A stretch of DNA of 64,000 nt from NCBI RefSeq assembly GCF_023078375.1, contig NZ_CP095554.1, forward strand, positions 3,154,501 to 3,218,500, in the 5' to 3' direction. Shown piece after piece: positions 31,872-40,699 of the stretch. Position numbers and translations under genes: made by a program. This DNA is from Roseomonas gilardii subsp. gilardii. GTDB lineage: Bacteria > Pseudomonadota > Alphaproteobacteria > Acetobacterales > Acetobacteraceae. How positions within the stretch are numbered: position 1 is the first letter of the stretch; every line of letters starts with the position of its first letter. Below the pieces are notes generated by a model, which was not told the DNA's origin, made no database searches, and saw only the letters and a program-made list of their open reading frames with translations.

Positions 31872-33196
31872 TCCGCATCGTCCTTCTCCTGCTCGGGCGG
31901 GAATTCGTGCAGCGCCGCTGGTGGACCCTGGCCCTGGCCGGCGGCCTCTGGGCCCTTCTGGGCATTGCCCTGGTGATCGACGCGCTGGATGGGCAGACCG
32001 TCATCCGGGCCCGGGATTTCGGCTATTTCCTGCTGGCGGAGGGCCTGCTCACCCTGCCCGCCGCGTTCGGCAGCCAGGGAACGGCCCGGCGGCTCCGCCT
32101 GGCCAAGGCCGGCATCTTCCTGGTCATCGCCGCCCTGGTGTTCACGGCGCACCGCTCCAGCCACTTCGCCCTGGCCATGCTGTTCGGCACCGCCTTCCTC
32201 GTCGATGGCGCGCTGAGGATCGCCAGCGCCCATGTCGTCCGCTTCCCCGGCTGGCGCTCCTCCCTGGCCGCCGGCATCTTCGAGATCCTGCTCGGCATCG
32301 CGACGCTGCAGCCCTGGCCCACCTGGTACGAAGCCACGATCGGCTTCAATATCGGCTGCCTGCTGGCCATCTCCGGCGCCGGTGTGCTGCGCGTCGGCTG
32401 GCGCCTGCGCAACCTGCCCGCGGATGCCCCGCTCTCCGCCCTGTTCGGCGGTGCCTGGTCCCTCGCCTATCCCGAGGCGGCGCCGGAGACACTGGAGGAC
32501 GGCATGCCGGTCCTCACCGTCCATGTCTGGACGCCGACCGGCACGGCCACGACCCCGCTGCACCAGCGCGCCGTGAACCGCTATGTCGCGGCGGTGGACC
32601 AGAACGGGACCATCTCCACCGGCCATGCCGCGCTGGAATGCCTGCCGGATGTCTATGTCAGCCATTATCCGGCGGTGGAGATCGACCGCTCGCCCTCCGA
32701 GTTCACCCAGACCCTGCGCGCGGTGCGCGAGAACGACGTCCCGGGCCGCTTCCAGCCCAGCTATGCCGAGGAGGCGGCGGGCTGGTGCCCCTCGACGGTG
32801 CAGGTGCGCTTCCGGAACTTCGATGCCGCCCGGCTGCGCCGCTTCTGGAACGCCTATCGCCACGATGACACCTACAACCTGACCTCGCGGAACTGCTCCA
32901 GTGCCGTCGCCCATGCGCTCGATGCGGCACTGGAAGGGATCTACCGCAAGCAACAGCGCCCCTGGTCCCGCCTGACCCGCGCCTGGTTCAGCCCGGAGCT
33001 CTGGGTGGCAGGCATGCTGCGCGACCGCGCGGAGACCATGGCCTGGACCCCTGGTCTGGTGCTCGACTACGCCCGTGCCCTGAGCGCGCTGGTCGAGGAT
33101 TCCCATCCCTCCTGGCGCCTGAACGCCTGGCGTCGCCTGTCGCGCCGGAGCGGCGACAGGCCATCCACGGAGTATGGCTCGCCGGGCGAAGGCTGA
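31868..33196 (+). CDS. HdeD-like membrane domain fused to a possible permuted papain-like peptidase domain
   Basis: The protein has 442 residues. Residues 1-180 contain six membrane helices in an HdeD/DUF308 pattern ('AGIFEILLGIATLQPWPTWY'). After a linker, residues about 210-420 are soluble, with 'GHAALECLP' (His253) and later 'TSRNCSSAVAHAL' (Cys343). His before Cys is the order seen in circularly permuted NlpC/P60 or LRAT-type papain folds; this assignment is by eye. HdeD proteins are linked to acid or envelope stress. The coupled MFS gene suggests a shared membrane function. Confidence 0.75.
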   Translation: MIRIVLLLLGREFVQRRWWTLALAGGLWALLGIALVIDALDGQTVIRARDFGYFLLAEGLLTLPAAFGSQGTARRLRLAKAGIFLVIAALVFTAHRSSHFALAMLFGTAFLVDGALRIASAHVVRFPGWRSSLAAGIFEILLGIATLQPWPTWYEATIGFNIGCLLAISGAGVLRVGWRLRNLPADAPLSALFGGAWSLAYPEAAPETLEDGMPVLTVHVWTPTGTATTPLHQRAVNRYVAAVDQNGTISTGHAALECLPDVYVSHYPAVEIDRSPSEFTQTLRAVRENDVPGRFQPSYAEEAAGWCPSTVQVRFRNFDAARLRRFWNAYRHDDTYNLTSRNCSSAVAHALDAALEGIYRKQQRPWSRLTRAWFSPELWVAGMLRDRAETMAWTPGLVLDYARALSALVEDSHPSWRLNAWRRLSRRSGDRPSTEYGSPGEG

Positions 33197-33307
33197 GGCT
33201 CCGCCGGAGGAGCTGGCCGGGCGAGTTTCAAAAGCAGCCGCCCTGTGCTGGAGTCCGGGGTTGCAGTTCGGGGCCGGAATTCCGGAAACAGCAGGGAGCC
33301 GCCATCT

Positions 33308-35035
33308 TTGGGCCAGGACCAAGCCGCGCATCGCCACAGCCTTCTCTCCCGGCTGGGCCGCCGCTCCCTTCTTCGGGCCACGCTCGCCTCGGCGCCGCTC
33401 CTGCCCGCCCTGGCCGGGCGGGGCCGGGCCCAGGCCTCGGCGGCGCGCGACAGCCTGACCATCGGCATCACCCAGTACCCTTCCACCCTGCACCCGAATA
33501 TCGAGAGCATGATGGCCAAGGCCTATGCGCTCGGCTTCGCACACCGGCCGCTCACCGCCTATGGGCCGGACTGGACGCTCCAGGCCCTGGGCTGCGAGAC
33601 CCTGCCCAGCCTGGAGAACGGCCTCGCGGCGCTGGAACGGACCCCGGAGGGCAAGCCCGGGATGCGCGTCACCTGGCGGCTGCGGGAGGGCTGGCTCTGG
33701 GGCGACGGAATGCCCGTGACGGCGGAGGATTTCCGCTTCGCCTGGGAGGCCGGGCGCAGCTTCGAGACGGGCTTCGGCGGCGCCGAGTTCTATCGCAGCG
33801 CCTATGAGTTCCTGTCTCCCGACCCGCGCACCGTCACGCTGCGGATGGACCGGCTTTCCTTCGACTACGCCTCGGCCGGGAATTTCGTGCCCCTGCCCGC
33901 GCATCTGGAACGCGCCCGCTGGGAGGCCGACCGGCGCAACTACCGCTCCCGCACCCTCTACGACACGGACAGCACGAACCCCGGCCTCTGGTGCGGCCCC
34001 TACCGCGTCGCCGCCGTGCAGCCGGGCGCCAGCCTGACGCTGGAGCGCAACGAGCGCTGGAACGGCCCCACCCCGGCCTTCCGCCGGATCGTGCTGCGCG
34101 CGATCGAGAACACCGCCGCGCTGGAGGCCCAGCTCCTGGCCGGGCAGATCGACATGGTGCCGGGCGAGATGGGCTTCCCGCTGGAACAGGCCGTGGCGCT
34201 GGAGAAGCGCGCCGGCGACCGCTTCCGCCTCTTCACCCGCCCAGGCCTGGTCTGGGAGCATATCGACCTGCGGCTCGACAACCCGGTGCTGGAGGACCGG
34301 CGGGTGCGGCAGGCCCTGCTCTGCGGCATGGACCGGGCCCGCATCGCCCAGACGCTCTATGGCGGCCGCCAGCCCCTGGCTCGCAGCGGCGTGCACCCCG
34401 ACGACCCGATGTACAGCCCCGCCACGCCCGACTGGCCCTTCGATCCCAGGCGCGCCCAGGCTCTGCTGGAGGAGGCCGGGTGGCGGCCCGGCCCCGGCGG
34501 CATCCGGGTGAACGCGGCGGGCGGGAAGCTGAGCCTGGAATTCAACACCACCGCCGGCAACCGGGCGCGGGAACAGGTGCAGCAGATCATCCAGGGCATG
34601 TGGAAGGCGATCGGCGCCGAGGCCCGCATCCGCAACGAGCCGCCGCGCGTGCTGTTCGGCGAGACCCTGTCGCAGCGCCGCTTCACCGGCGCCGCGCTCT
34701 TCGCCTGGGTCAGCAGCCCGGAGAACGTGCCCCGCACCACCCTGCATTCCAGCGAGATCCCCACCGCCGAGCGGAACTGGTCGGGGCAGAACTACCCGGG
34801 CTTCCGGAACGCGGAGATGGATGCGCTGCTGGAGGAACTGCCGCAGGAGCTCGACCCGGAGAAGCGCAGGCCGCTCTGGGCGCGGCTACAGGCCATCACC
34901 GCCACGGAACTGCCCGCCCTGCCGCTCTGGCACCGTGCCGAGGCGCATGTCTGGCCACTCTGGCTCTCGGGGGTGGAACCGACCGGGCACCTGAACCCCT
35001 CCTCGCTCTGGGTCACGGGCTGGAAGGCCGCCTGA
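33308..35035 (+). CDS. Peptide/nickel-type ABC transporter substrate-binding protein
   Basis: The protein has 575 residues from TTG 33308, which has GGGAG nine bases upstream. The signal is Tat-like ('LGRRSLLRATLASAPLLPAL', cleavage near GRAQA). The SBP_bac_5 body includes 'GMRVTWRLREGWLWGDGMPV', 'GPYRVAAVQPGASLTLERNE' and 'NPVLEDRRVRQALLCGMDRA'. It should capture an oligopeptide, glycoside or similar ligand in the periplasm and deliver it to the two permeases directly downstream (gap of four bases, then overlap). No ATPase gene is present in this operon. Confidence 0.93.
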   Translation: MGQDQAAHRHSLLSRLGRRSLLRATLASAPLLPALAGRGRAQASAARDSLTIGITQYPSTLHPNIESMMAKAYALGFAHRPLTAYGPDWTLQALGCETLPSLENGLAALERTPEGKPGMRVTWRLREGWLWGDGMPVTAEDFRFAWEAGRSFETGFGGAEFYRSAYEFLSPDPRTVTLRMDRLSFDYASAGNFVPLPAHLERARWEADRRNYRSRTLYDTDSTNPGLWCGPYRVAAVQPGASLTLERNERWNGPTPAFRRIVLRAIENTAALEAQLLAGQIDMVPGEMGFPLEQAVALEKRAGDRFRLFTRPGLVWEHIDLRLDNPVLEDRRVRQALLCGMDRARIAQTLYGGRQPLARSGVHPDDPMYSPATPDWPFDPRRAQALLEEAGWRPGPGGIRVNAAGGKLSLEFNTTAGNRAREQVQQIIQGMWKAIGAEARIRNEPPRVLFGETLSQRRFTGAALFAWVSSPENVPRTTLHSSEIPTAERNWSGQNYPGFRNAEMDALLEELPQELDPEKRRPLWARLQAITATELPALPLWHRAEAHVWPLWLSGVEPTGHLNPSSLWVTGWKAA

Positions 35036-35039
35036 CCCC

Positions 35040-35999
35040 GTGCTGCGGCTGATCGGCTGGCGCCTGCCGCAGATGGCGCTGTCGCTGGCGCTGCTGTCCC
35101 TGCTCGCCTGGCTGGCGATCGGGCTGATGCCGGGGGACCCGGTCTCCCTCGCCGCCCTCAGCGATCCGCACCTCACCGCCGAGGATGTCGCGCGGCTGCG
35201 GGCGCTGCACGGGCTCGACCAGCCGCTGCTGCTGCGCTGGTGGGCCTGGGCCGGGGCCGTGCTGCGGGGCGAGTTCGGCTATTCCCGCCTCTATGCCCGC
35301 CCGGCGGCGCAGATCCTGCTGCCCGCCCTGCGCGCGACGCTGGAGCTGCTCGGCGCCGCGCTGCTGCTCTCGGCCGGGCTCGGCGTGGCCATGGGGGTCC
35401 TGGCGGCGCTGCGCCCACGCTTCGCCCCGGCGGTGGAGACGGTGGCGATCCTCGGCCAGTCCGTGCCGGTCTTCTGGTTCGCCATCCTGGCCATCCTGCT
35501 CTTCGCGGTGCGGCTGGGCTGGCTGCCGGCCGGCGGCACGGCAGAGGAGGGCTGGCCCGCGGAATGGCGCTTCCTGCTCTTGCCGGTGGTGACGCTGGCC
35601 TTCCATGGCCTCGCCGCCTATGCGCGGCACACGGCGGCGGCGATGCGCGGCGTGCTGGGGCAGAACTTCATCCTGGCGGCGCGGGCACGCGGGGCAGGCG
35701 GGGCGCGCATCGCCTGGACCCATGCCTTCCCCAATGCCGCCATCCCCGTGCTCGCCATCGCGGCGGTGGATGTCGGGGCGCTGGTCTCCGGCGCGCTGGT
35801 GACGGAAACGGTCTTCGCCCGGCCCGGCATGGGGAAGCTGCTCTACGACGCGGTGATGGGCAACGACTACAACCTCGCCCTCCTCGCCCTGCTGCTGGTG
35901 GCGCTGGTGACCATGCTGGCGACGCTGGGGGCCGACCTGCTGCAACAGGCGCTGGACCCGCGGCTGGACCCGTCGATGGGCGGGGAGGCGCCGCGGTGA
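35040..35999 (+). CDS. ABC transporter permease, DppB type
   Basis: The protein has 319 residues from GTG 35040, four bases after the binding-protein stop. The N-terminal helix and 'GLMPGDPVSLAAL' match the DppB/GsiC start. The EAA loop for ATPase contact reads 'NFILAARARGAGGARIAWTH', followed by 'LVTETVFARPGMGKLLYDAV'. Six membrane helices are predicted. It forms one half of the translocation pore. Its stop overlaps the DppC-type start. Confidence 0.92.
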   Translation: MLRLIGWRLPQMALSLALLSLLAWLAIGLMPGDPVSLAALSDPHLTAEDVARLRALHGLDQPLLLRWWAWAGAVLRGEFGYSRLYARPAAQILLPALRATLELLGAALLLSAGLGVAMGVLAALRPRFAPAVETVAILGQSVPVFWFAILAILLFAVRLGWLPAGGTAEEGWPAEWRFLLLPVVTLAFHGLAAYARHTAAAMRGVLGQNFILAARARGAGGARIAWTHAFPNAAIPVLAIAAVDVGALVSGALVTETVFARPGMGKLLYDAVMGNDYNLALLALLLVALVTMLATLGADLLQQALDPRLDPSMGGEAPR

Positions 36000-36817
36000 T
36001 CCGCTTCCGCCTCGGCCTCTCGCTGCTCGCCCTGCTGCTCCTGCTGGCCCTGCTCGCCGGGGCGATCAGCCAGCTTCTCGGCCTCGATCCGGAGGCGCAG
36101 GATCTTCTCGCCCGCTTCGCGCCGCCCTCGCCGGACCATCCGCTCGGCACGGATGAGCTGGGGCGCGACCTGCTGGCCCGGCTGCTGGGCGGGGCGCGGG
36201 TCTCGCTCGCCGTCGGGCTGGCCACCGCCCTGCTCGCCACGGCGCTGGGGACGGGGATCGGCCTGCTGGCCGCCTGGCGCGGCGGCTGGCTGGACGCGCT
36301 GCTGATGCGGCTCGCCGACGGGCTGCTGGCCCTGCCCGCCCTGCCGCTGCTGGTCCTGCTCGCGGCCATGGACACCAGCGCCATCGGCCTGCCGCGCGGC
36401 GAGACGGCGGCGGATGTCACGCGGATCGTGCTGATCCTCTCGGCGTTCGGCTGGGTCGGCGTGGCGCGGCTGGTGCGCGCCGCCGCCCGTTCCGTCCTGG
36501 CGCGGGACTGGGTGCGCGCGGCGCGGGCCCTGGGCGCGGGCGAGACCCGGGTGCTGTTCCGCCATGTGCTGCCGAGCCTCGCACCCTCCATCGCCGTGGC
36601 GGCCTCGCTCACCGCCGCCGGGGCGATCCTGGCGGAAAGCACGCTCTCCTTCCTGGGGCTCGGTATCCAGCCGCCCGCGCCGTCCTGGGGCAACATGCTC
36701 GCCAATGCGCAGGACCTGGTGCTGTCCGCGCCGGAGGTCGCCATCTGGCCCGGCCTCGCGATCATGCTGGCCGTGGCGGGCTGCACCCTGCTGGCGGATG
36801 GGGTCCGCCGGCGCTGA
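35996..36817 (+). CDS. ABC transporter permease, DppC type
   Basis: The protein has 273 residues from GTG 35996, overlapping the previous stop (GTGA), with GGGGAGG upstream. 'HPLGTDELGRDLLARLLGGA' is the DppC/OppC hallmark. The EAA loop is 'DWVRAARALGAGETRVLFRH', followed by 'ESTLSFLGLGIQPPAPSWGN'. It is the second pore subunit. Usually one or two ATPase genes follow; here the next gene is an unrelated amidotransferase, so an ATPase must come from elsewhere. Confidence 0.92.
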   Translation: MIRFRLGLSLLALLLLLALLAGAISQLLGLDPEAQDLLARFAPPSPDHPLGTDELGRDLLARLLGGARVSLAVGLATALLATALGTGIGLLAAWRGGWLDALLMRLADGLLALPALPLLVLLAAMDTSAIGLPRGETAADVTRIVLILSAFGWVGVARLVRAAARSVLARDWVRAARALGAGETRVLFRHVLPSLAPSIAVAASLTAAGAILAESTLSFLGLGIQPPAPSWGNMLANAQDLVLSAPEVAIWPGLAIMLAVAGCTLLADGVRRR

Positions 36818-36939
36818 GCCGGCGCCGGAAAGCCACGGGAACGGAGGCATCCCGGCCGGAATGACATGCGGGAAACTTTTTCTGCCACATGGATCGGGTT
36901 TAGAATGGCCTTTCCCTGAAACCGCCAAAGGCCCTGATC

Positions 36940-37728
36940 GTGTGCCGATTCCTTGCCTATCACGGTGAGCCCATTCTCATGGACACGCTGGTGGCGACGC
37001 CCTGTCACTCGCTGATCCACCAGTCCTTGCATGCCTCCGAATGCAAGACGGAGACGAATGGCGATGGCTTCGGTCTCGGCTGGTACGGGGAGCGTGAGGT
37101 GCCGGGGCTTTATCGCGAACTCCGCCCGGCCTGGTCGGACGAGAACCTGCTTTCCATCGCCTCGCAGGTCCGCTCCCGGCTCTTCTTCGCCCATGTGCGG
37201 GCGGCCACCGGCACGGCCACGACGCGGGCGAACTGCCACCCCTATTCGCATGGCCGCTGGCTCTTCATGCACAACGGCCAAGCCGGGGGCTGGAGCACGA
37301 TCCGCCGCAAGGTCGAGGCGCTGATCCCCGATGAGCTCTACCCCGCCCGGGGCGGCACCTCGGACAGCGAGGCGCTGTTCCTGGCCGCCCTCGCCGCCGG
37401 CATGGAGGAGGACCCGGTGGGCGCGGTGATGCGCACGCTGCACCGGGTGCGTGGGCTGATGGACGAGGCCGGGATCGAGGCCCCGCTGCGCTTCACCGCC
37501 GCCCTGTCGGATGGGCGCAGCCTCTGGGCCTTCCGCTGGGCCTGCGACGCGCAGCCCCCCTCGCTCTACCACCGCCACACGCCGAGCGGCCTGGTGCTGG
37601 TGTCCGAGCCGATCGACGAGAACCGGGCGCACTGGCAGGAGGTGCCGCGCGGGCATGCGCTGGTGCTGCATCCGGATGCGGCGCCGGCCATCCAGTCCCT
37701 GGAGCCGGCGATGGGGCGTGCGGCCTGA
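36940..37728 (+). CDS. Class II glutamine amidotransferase (YafJ/EgtC-like)
   Basis: The protein has 262 residues from GTG 36940, giving the sequence MCRFLAYHGEP; the Cys at position 2 becomes the N-terminal nucleophile after Met removal. Ntn-hydrolase glutaminase features include 'NGDGFGLGWYG', 'FFAHVRAATGTATTRANCHP' and 'WLFMHNGQAGGW'. No synthetase domain is fused. Relatives hydrolyse gamma-glutamyl amides, for example EgtC in ergothioneine synthesis, but no egt genes are near. The substrate is unknown. It is probably transcribed alone. Confidence 0.9.
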   Translation: MCRFLAYHGEPILMDTLVATPCHSLIHQSLHASECKTETNGDGFGLGWYGEREVPGLYRELRPAWSDENLLSIASQVRSRLFFAHVRAATGTATTRANCHPYSHGRWLFMHNGQAGGWSTIRRKVEALIPDELYPARGGTSDSEALFLAALAAGMEEDPVGAVMRTLHRVRGLMDEAGIEAPLRFTAALSDGRSLWAFRWACDAQPPSLYHRHTPSGLVLVSEPIDENRAHWQEVPRGHALVLHPDAAPAIQSLEPAMGRAA

Positions 37729-37779
37729 CGGCCAGGGCGGAAGGCGGGCGATGCCGCGCCTCCATCCTGCGATCCTTAC

Positions 37780-37796
37780 TTGCGAATGCATCGCAA
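37780..37796. promoter_or_regulatory. Dyad TTGCGA-N5-TCGCAA upstream of a small gene, possible Fur-type site
   Basis: The perfect six-base arms TTGCGA and TCGCAA flank ATGCA in an AT-richer stretch about 80 bases upstream of ATG 37877. The half-sites resemble the site found upstream of the 82-residue protein gene at 23353. A Fur or other FUR-family box is plausible but unscored. Confidence 0.3.
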
Positions 37797-37876
37797 TATC
37801 GAATAACCTGCGCATGTTCCTTCCCGGCCCATGCCGGGTCGCGCCGGACCCCCCTTCGAGGCACGGAATTGCCGCC

Positions 37877-38113
37877 ATGACCTGCTACCGTTCGATCGGC
37901 CTCACCGAACTCGTCGCCCTGATGGCCTCCCACCGCTCGGTCGAGGCGGGACAGTCTCCCCGCCCAGGCGAGCTCGACCCGGAGGAGTTCACGCGGATCA
38001 CGGCCTATCTGAACAATGGCACGCGGCTGCCCGCGCCGCCCGGTTTCCGGCCCGGCGGCCAGGGTGGGCCGCGCTTCCGCACGGCCGCGGAACGCTACAA
38101 CCGGGCTCCATGA
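37877..38113 (+). CDS. Small hypothetical protein
   Basis: The protein has 78 residues from ATG 37877. It begins 'MTCYRSIGLTELVALMASHR' and has a helix-rich first half ('LDPEEFTRITAYLNN') and a Pro/Gly/Arg-rich tail. No signal peptide, membrane segment or known motif is present. A possible regulatory dyad lies upstream at 37780. A 14-base direct duplication (GGCTCCATGAAACC at 38104 and 38119) covers its stop codon. Composition and isolation support a real but uncharacterised gene. Confidence 0.5.
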   Translation: MTCYRSIGLTELVALMASHRSVEAGQSPRPGELDPEEFTRITAYLNNGTRLPAPPGFRPGGQGGPRFRTAAERYNRAP

Positions 38114-38146
38114 AACCAGGCTCCATGAAACCTGGGCGGAGGGCCG

Positions 38147-40450
38147 CTATTCCGCCGCTTCCAGCACCGGCGGCGGCTCATGCACCCGGATCTCCGGCAG
38201 CGCCCCCGCCCAGGCCTCGACCTGCACGAGGCAGGACTGCGCCGCGCAGCCCTGGCCGAGGCGGGAGGTGCCGACATCCTGCGTCAGCACATTGGCGTTG
38301 CCATGGACGCAGAGCGTCTCGCCGCCGACCTCCTGCGGGTCCCACCAGGCGCCGGTGGCCAGGGCGACCACGCCGGGGCGGATCTCCCCGCTCAGCCGCA
38401 GCCCGGCCAGCAGGGCGCCGCGCGCGTTGAAGACCCGCACCACCGCCCCGTCCTCCAGGCCGCGTGCCGCCGCATCCGCCGGGTGCATCAGCATCGGCTC
38501 CCGGCCCTGGATCTTGCTCGCCAGCGAGACGCGCCCGTCATCCATCTGCCCATGCAGCCGTGTCGCCGGCTGGTAGGAGAGCAGGTGCAGCGGGAAGCGT
38601 TCCGCCAGCGGCGCGCCCAGCCATTCGCGCGGTTCCCGCCAGACGGGATGGCCGGGGATCTCCTCATAGCCGAAGCGGGAGATGGTTTCGGAAAAGAGCT
38701 CCACCTTGCCGGAGGGCGTGTTCAGCGGGTTCGCCGCCGGATCGCGGGCGAAGCCGTCGAAGATCGTGAAGCCCTCGTTCGGCGGCGGGATCTCGACATG
38801 GCCCTCGGCCCAGAAGCGGTCGAAATCCGGGACCGCCACGCCGAAATGCGCGCAGGAGCGCTGCCATTGGCCATAGAGGTGCCGCAGCCAGGCCGACTCG
38901 TCCCGCCCCTGGGTGAAGCGGTCGCGGAAGCCGAGTTCCTCCGCCATGTCGGCCAGCATGTCATGGTCGTTGCGCGCCTGCCCCTGTGGCGGGACGGCCC
39001 GGTGCATGGCCCGCACGAAGCGGTCGGAGGAGGAGGAGCCGATGTCGTTGCGCTCCAGCGTCGTGGTGGCGGGCAGCACGATGTCGGCCATCCGCGCCGG
39101 GGCGGTCCACCAGGGCTCCTGCACGATCACCGTCTCGGCGCGGTTCCAGGCGCGGCGGAGGCGGTTCAGGTCCTGGTGGTGGTGGAAGGGATTGCCGCCG
39201 GCCCACCAGATCAGGCGGATCTCCGGCAGGGTGATGTCGCGCCCGTTGTAGGACAGCACCTCGCCCGGCCGTTCCAGCAGTTCCACAACGCGGGAAACGG
39301 GGATCGAGGGGCCGGGATTGCGCGTCGCCGGCAGGTTCACGCTGGGCAGGCGGCGGCGCGGCGTGCCCATGCCGTTCATCGAGCCATAGCCGAAGACGAT
39401 CCCCCGGCCCGGTTCGCCGATCCCGCCCAGGGCGCTGGCCAGGGCGACCAGCGCCCACCAGGGCTGCTCGCCATGCTCGGCGCGCTGGAGCGACCAGGTG
39501 GCGGTGACCATGGTGGCCGTCCCGGTGGCCTCGCGCGCCAGGCGGCGGATGGTCTCCGCCGGGACCTCGCAGAGCGGCGCGGCCCAGTCCGGGCTCTTCG
39601 CCACGCCATCCGCCTCGCCCAGCACATAGGCGCGCAGCCGCTCCCAGCCCATGGTGCAGCGGGCGAGGAAGTCCCGGTCCTCCAGCCCCTCGCCGATCAG
39701 CACATGCAGCAGGGCGAAGGCCAGCGCGGCGTCGCTGTTGGGGCGGATGGGCACCCATTCCGCGCCGAGGAATTCGGCGCAGTCCCCGCGGAAGGGGGAG
39801 ATGTTGACGAAGCGCACCCCGGCCCCGGCGGCGCGGCGCATCTGGGCCGCGTAGTCATGGCTGCCGGCGCCGCCCGCCGTGACCAGCCCGTTCTTCAGCG
39901 GCAGCCCGCCGAAGCAGAGCATCAGCCGCGTATGGCGTGCGACGGTGTCCCAGTCCGTCACCGGCCCCTGGAGCACGTCGTTCGTGCCCAGGACATGCGG
40001 CATCAGGGTCATGCCGGCGCCGTAGGAATAGTTCGTCACCTGCGAGGTGAAGCCGCCGCCCAGGCCGAGGAAGCGGTGCAGCTGTGAACGCGCGTGATGG
40101 AAGCGCCCGGCCGAGCTCCAGCCATAGGAACCGCCGAGGATGGCGGCGTCCCCCGCCTCCGCCCGCACCCGCCGGCTCTCCTGCGCCGCGAGGCGGATGG
40201 CACGGTCCCAGGACACCGGCACGAAACGGTCGCGCCCGCGCTCCGACCCCGCGCGCTCGCCGCGCAGCCAGCCCTCCCGGATATGGGGGCGGTCGATGCG
40301 GCTGCGGGCATGCACCGCGTCGGGGATGCTGGCCAGCAGCGCCCCCGGCGCCGCATCGCGCGCGAAGGGCCGCGCCTCGCGCAGCCGCCCATCCTCCACC
40401 ACCGCGTCGAAGGCTCCCCAATGCGCGCTGTGCGGATGGATACGACTCAT
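38147..40450 (-). CDS. Molybdopterin-dependent oxidoreductase, BisC/TorZ (DMSO reductase) family
   Basis: The protein has 767 residues. 'ILGGSYGWSSAGRFHHARSQ' places a Ser (about residue 113) where DMSO-reductase family members ligate molybdenum. 'IWWAGGNPFHHHQDLNRL', 'WWTAPARMADIVLPATTTLE' and 'LNTPSGKVELFSETISRFGY' are MGD-binding signatures. There is no N-terminal Fe-S cluster motif and no signal peptide, which fits cytosolic biotin- or methionine-sulfoxide reductase (BisC). It reduces S- or N-oxides. No chaperone or membrane subunit gene is beside it. Confidence 0.9.
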   Translation of the reverse strand: MSRIHPHSAHWGAFDAVVEDGRLREARPFARDAAPGALLASIPDAVHARSRIDRPHIREGWLRGERAGSERGRDRFVPVSWDRAIRLAAQESRRVRAEAGDAAILGGSYGWSSAGRFHHARSQLHRFLGLGGGFTSQVTNYSYGAGMTLMPHVLGTNDVLQGPVTDWDTVARHTRLMLCFGGLPLKNGLVTAGGAGSHDYAAQMRRAAGAGVRFVNISPFRGDCAEFLGAEWVPIRPNSDAALAFALLHVLIGEGLEDRDFLARCTMGWERLRAYVLGEADGVAKSPDWAAPLCEVPAETIRRLAREATGTATMVTATWSLQRAEHGEQPWWALVALASALGGIGEPGRGIVFGYGSMNGMGTPRRRLPSVNLPATRNPGPSIPVSRVVELLERPGEVLSYNGRDITLPEIRLIWWAGGNPFHHHQDLNRLRRAWNRAETVIVQEPWWTAPARMADIVLPATTTLERNDIGSSSSDRFVRAMHRAVPPQGQARNDHDMLADMAEELGFRDRFTQGRDESAWLRHLYGQWQRSCAHFGVAVPDFDRFWAEGHVEIPPPNEGFTIFDGFARDPAANPLNTPSGKVELFSETISRFGYEEIPGHPVWREPREWLGAPLAERFPLHLLSYQPATRLHGQMDDGRVSLASKIQGREPMLMHPADAAARGLEDGAVVRVFNARGALLAGLRLSGEIRPGVVALATGAWWDPQEVGGETLCVHGNANVLTQDVGTSRLGQGCAAQSCLVQVEAWAGALPEIRVHEPPPVLEAAE

Positions 40451-40699
40451 GCTGGGGCTCTCATGGCTCTGATGCTGTGGCGCGGCATGCCATCTCTGCC
40501 ACAGCCTGCCTCCGGGAAGGAGGTGGATTGTGCCGGGAAAGGCCCCTCCGGCGGCATATCGTGCCTCGGAACGGTGGGCTTGGCAGCATCCGTGCGGATC
40601 ATGTGCCCGCGCGCGTGAATCCTGCTCCTCCCCCTGGGCGCCCGCGCGGATACGGGCCTAGGATGCCGCCTTCCGACCCAGCAGAAAGGCGCCTCCGAC

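Noticed and set aside
31652-34747. 1031-codon open frame on the minus strand
   Set aside because: It lies opposite the HdeD-fusion and binding-protein genes, which have clear domains; the frame has no domain and biased composition.
38104-38132. 14-base direct duplication GGCTCCATGAAACC
   Set aside because: Only two copies at the end of a small gene, probably a local slip duplication without further significance.
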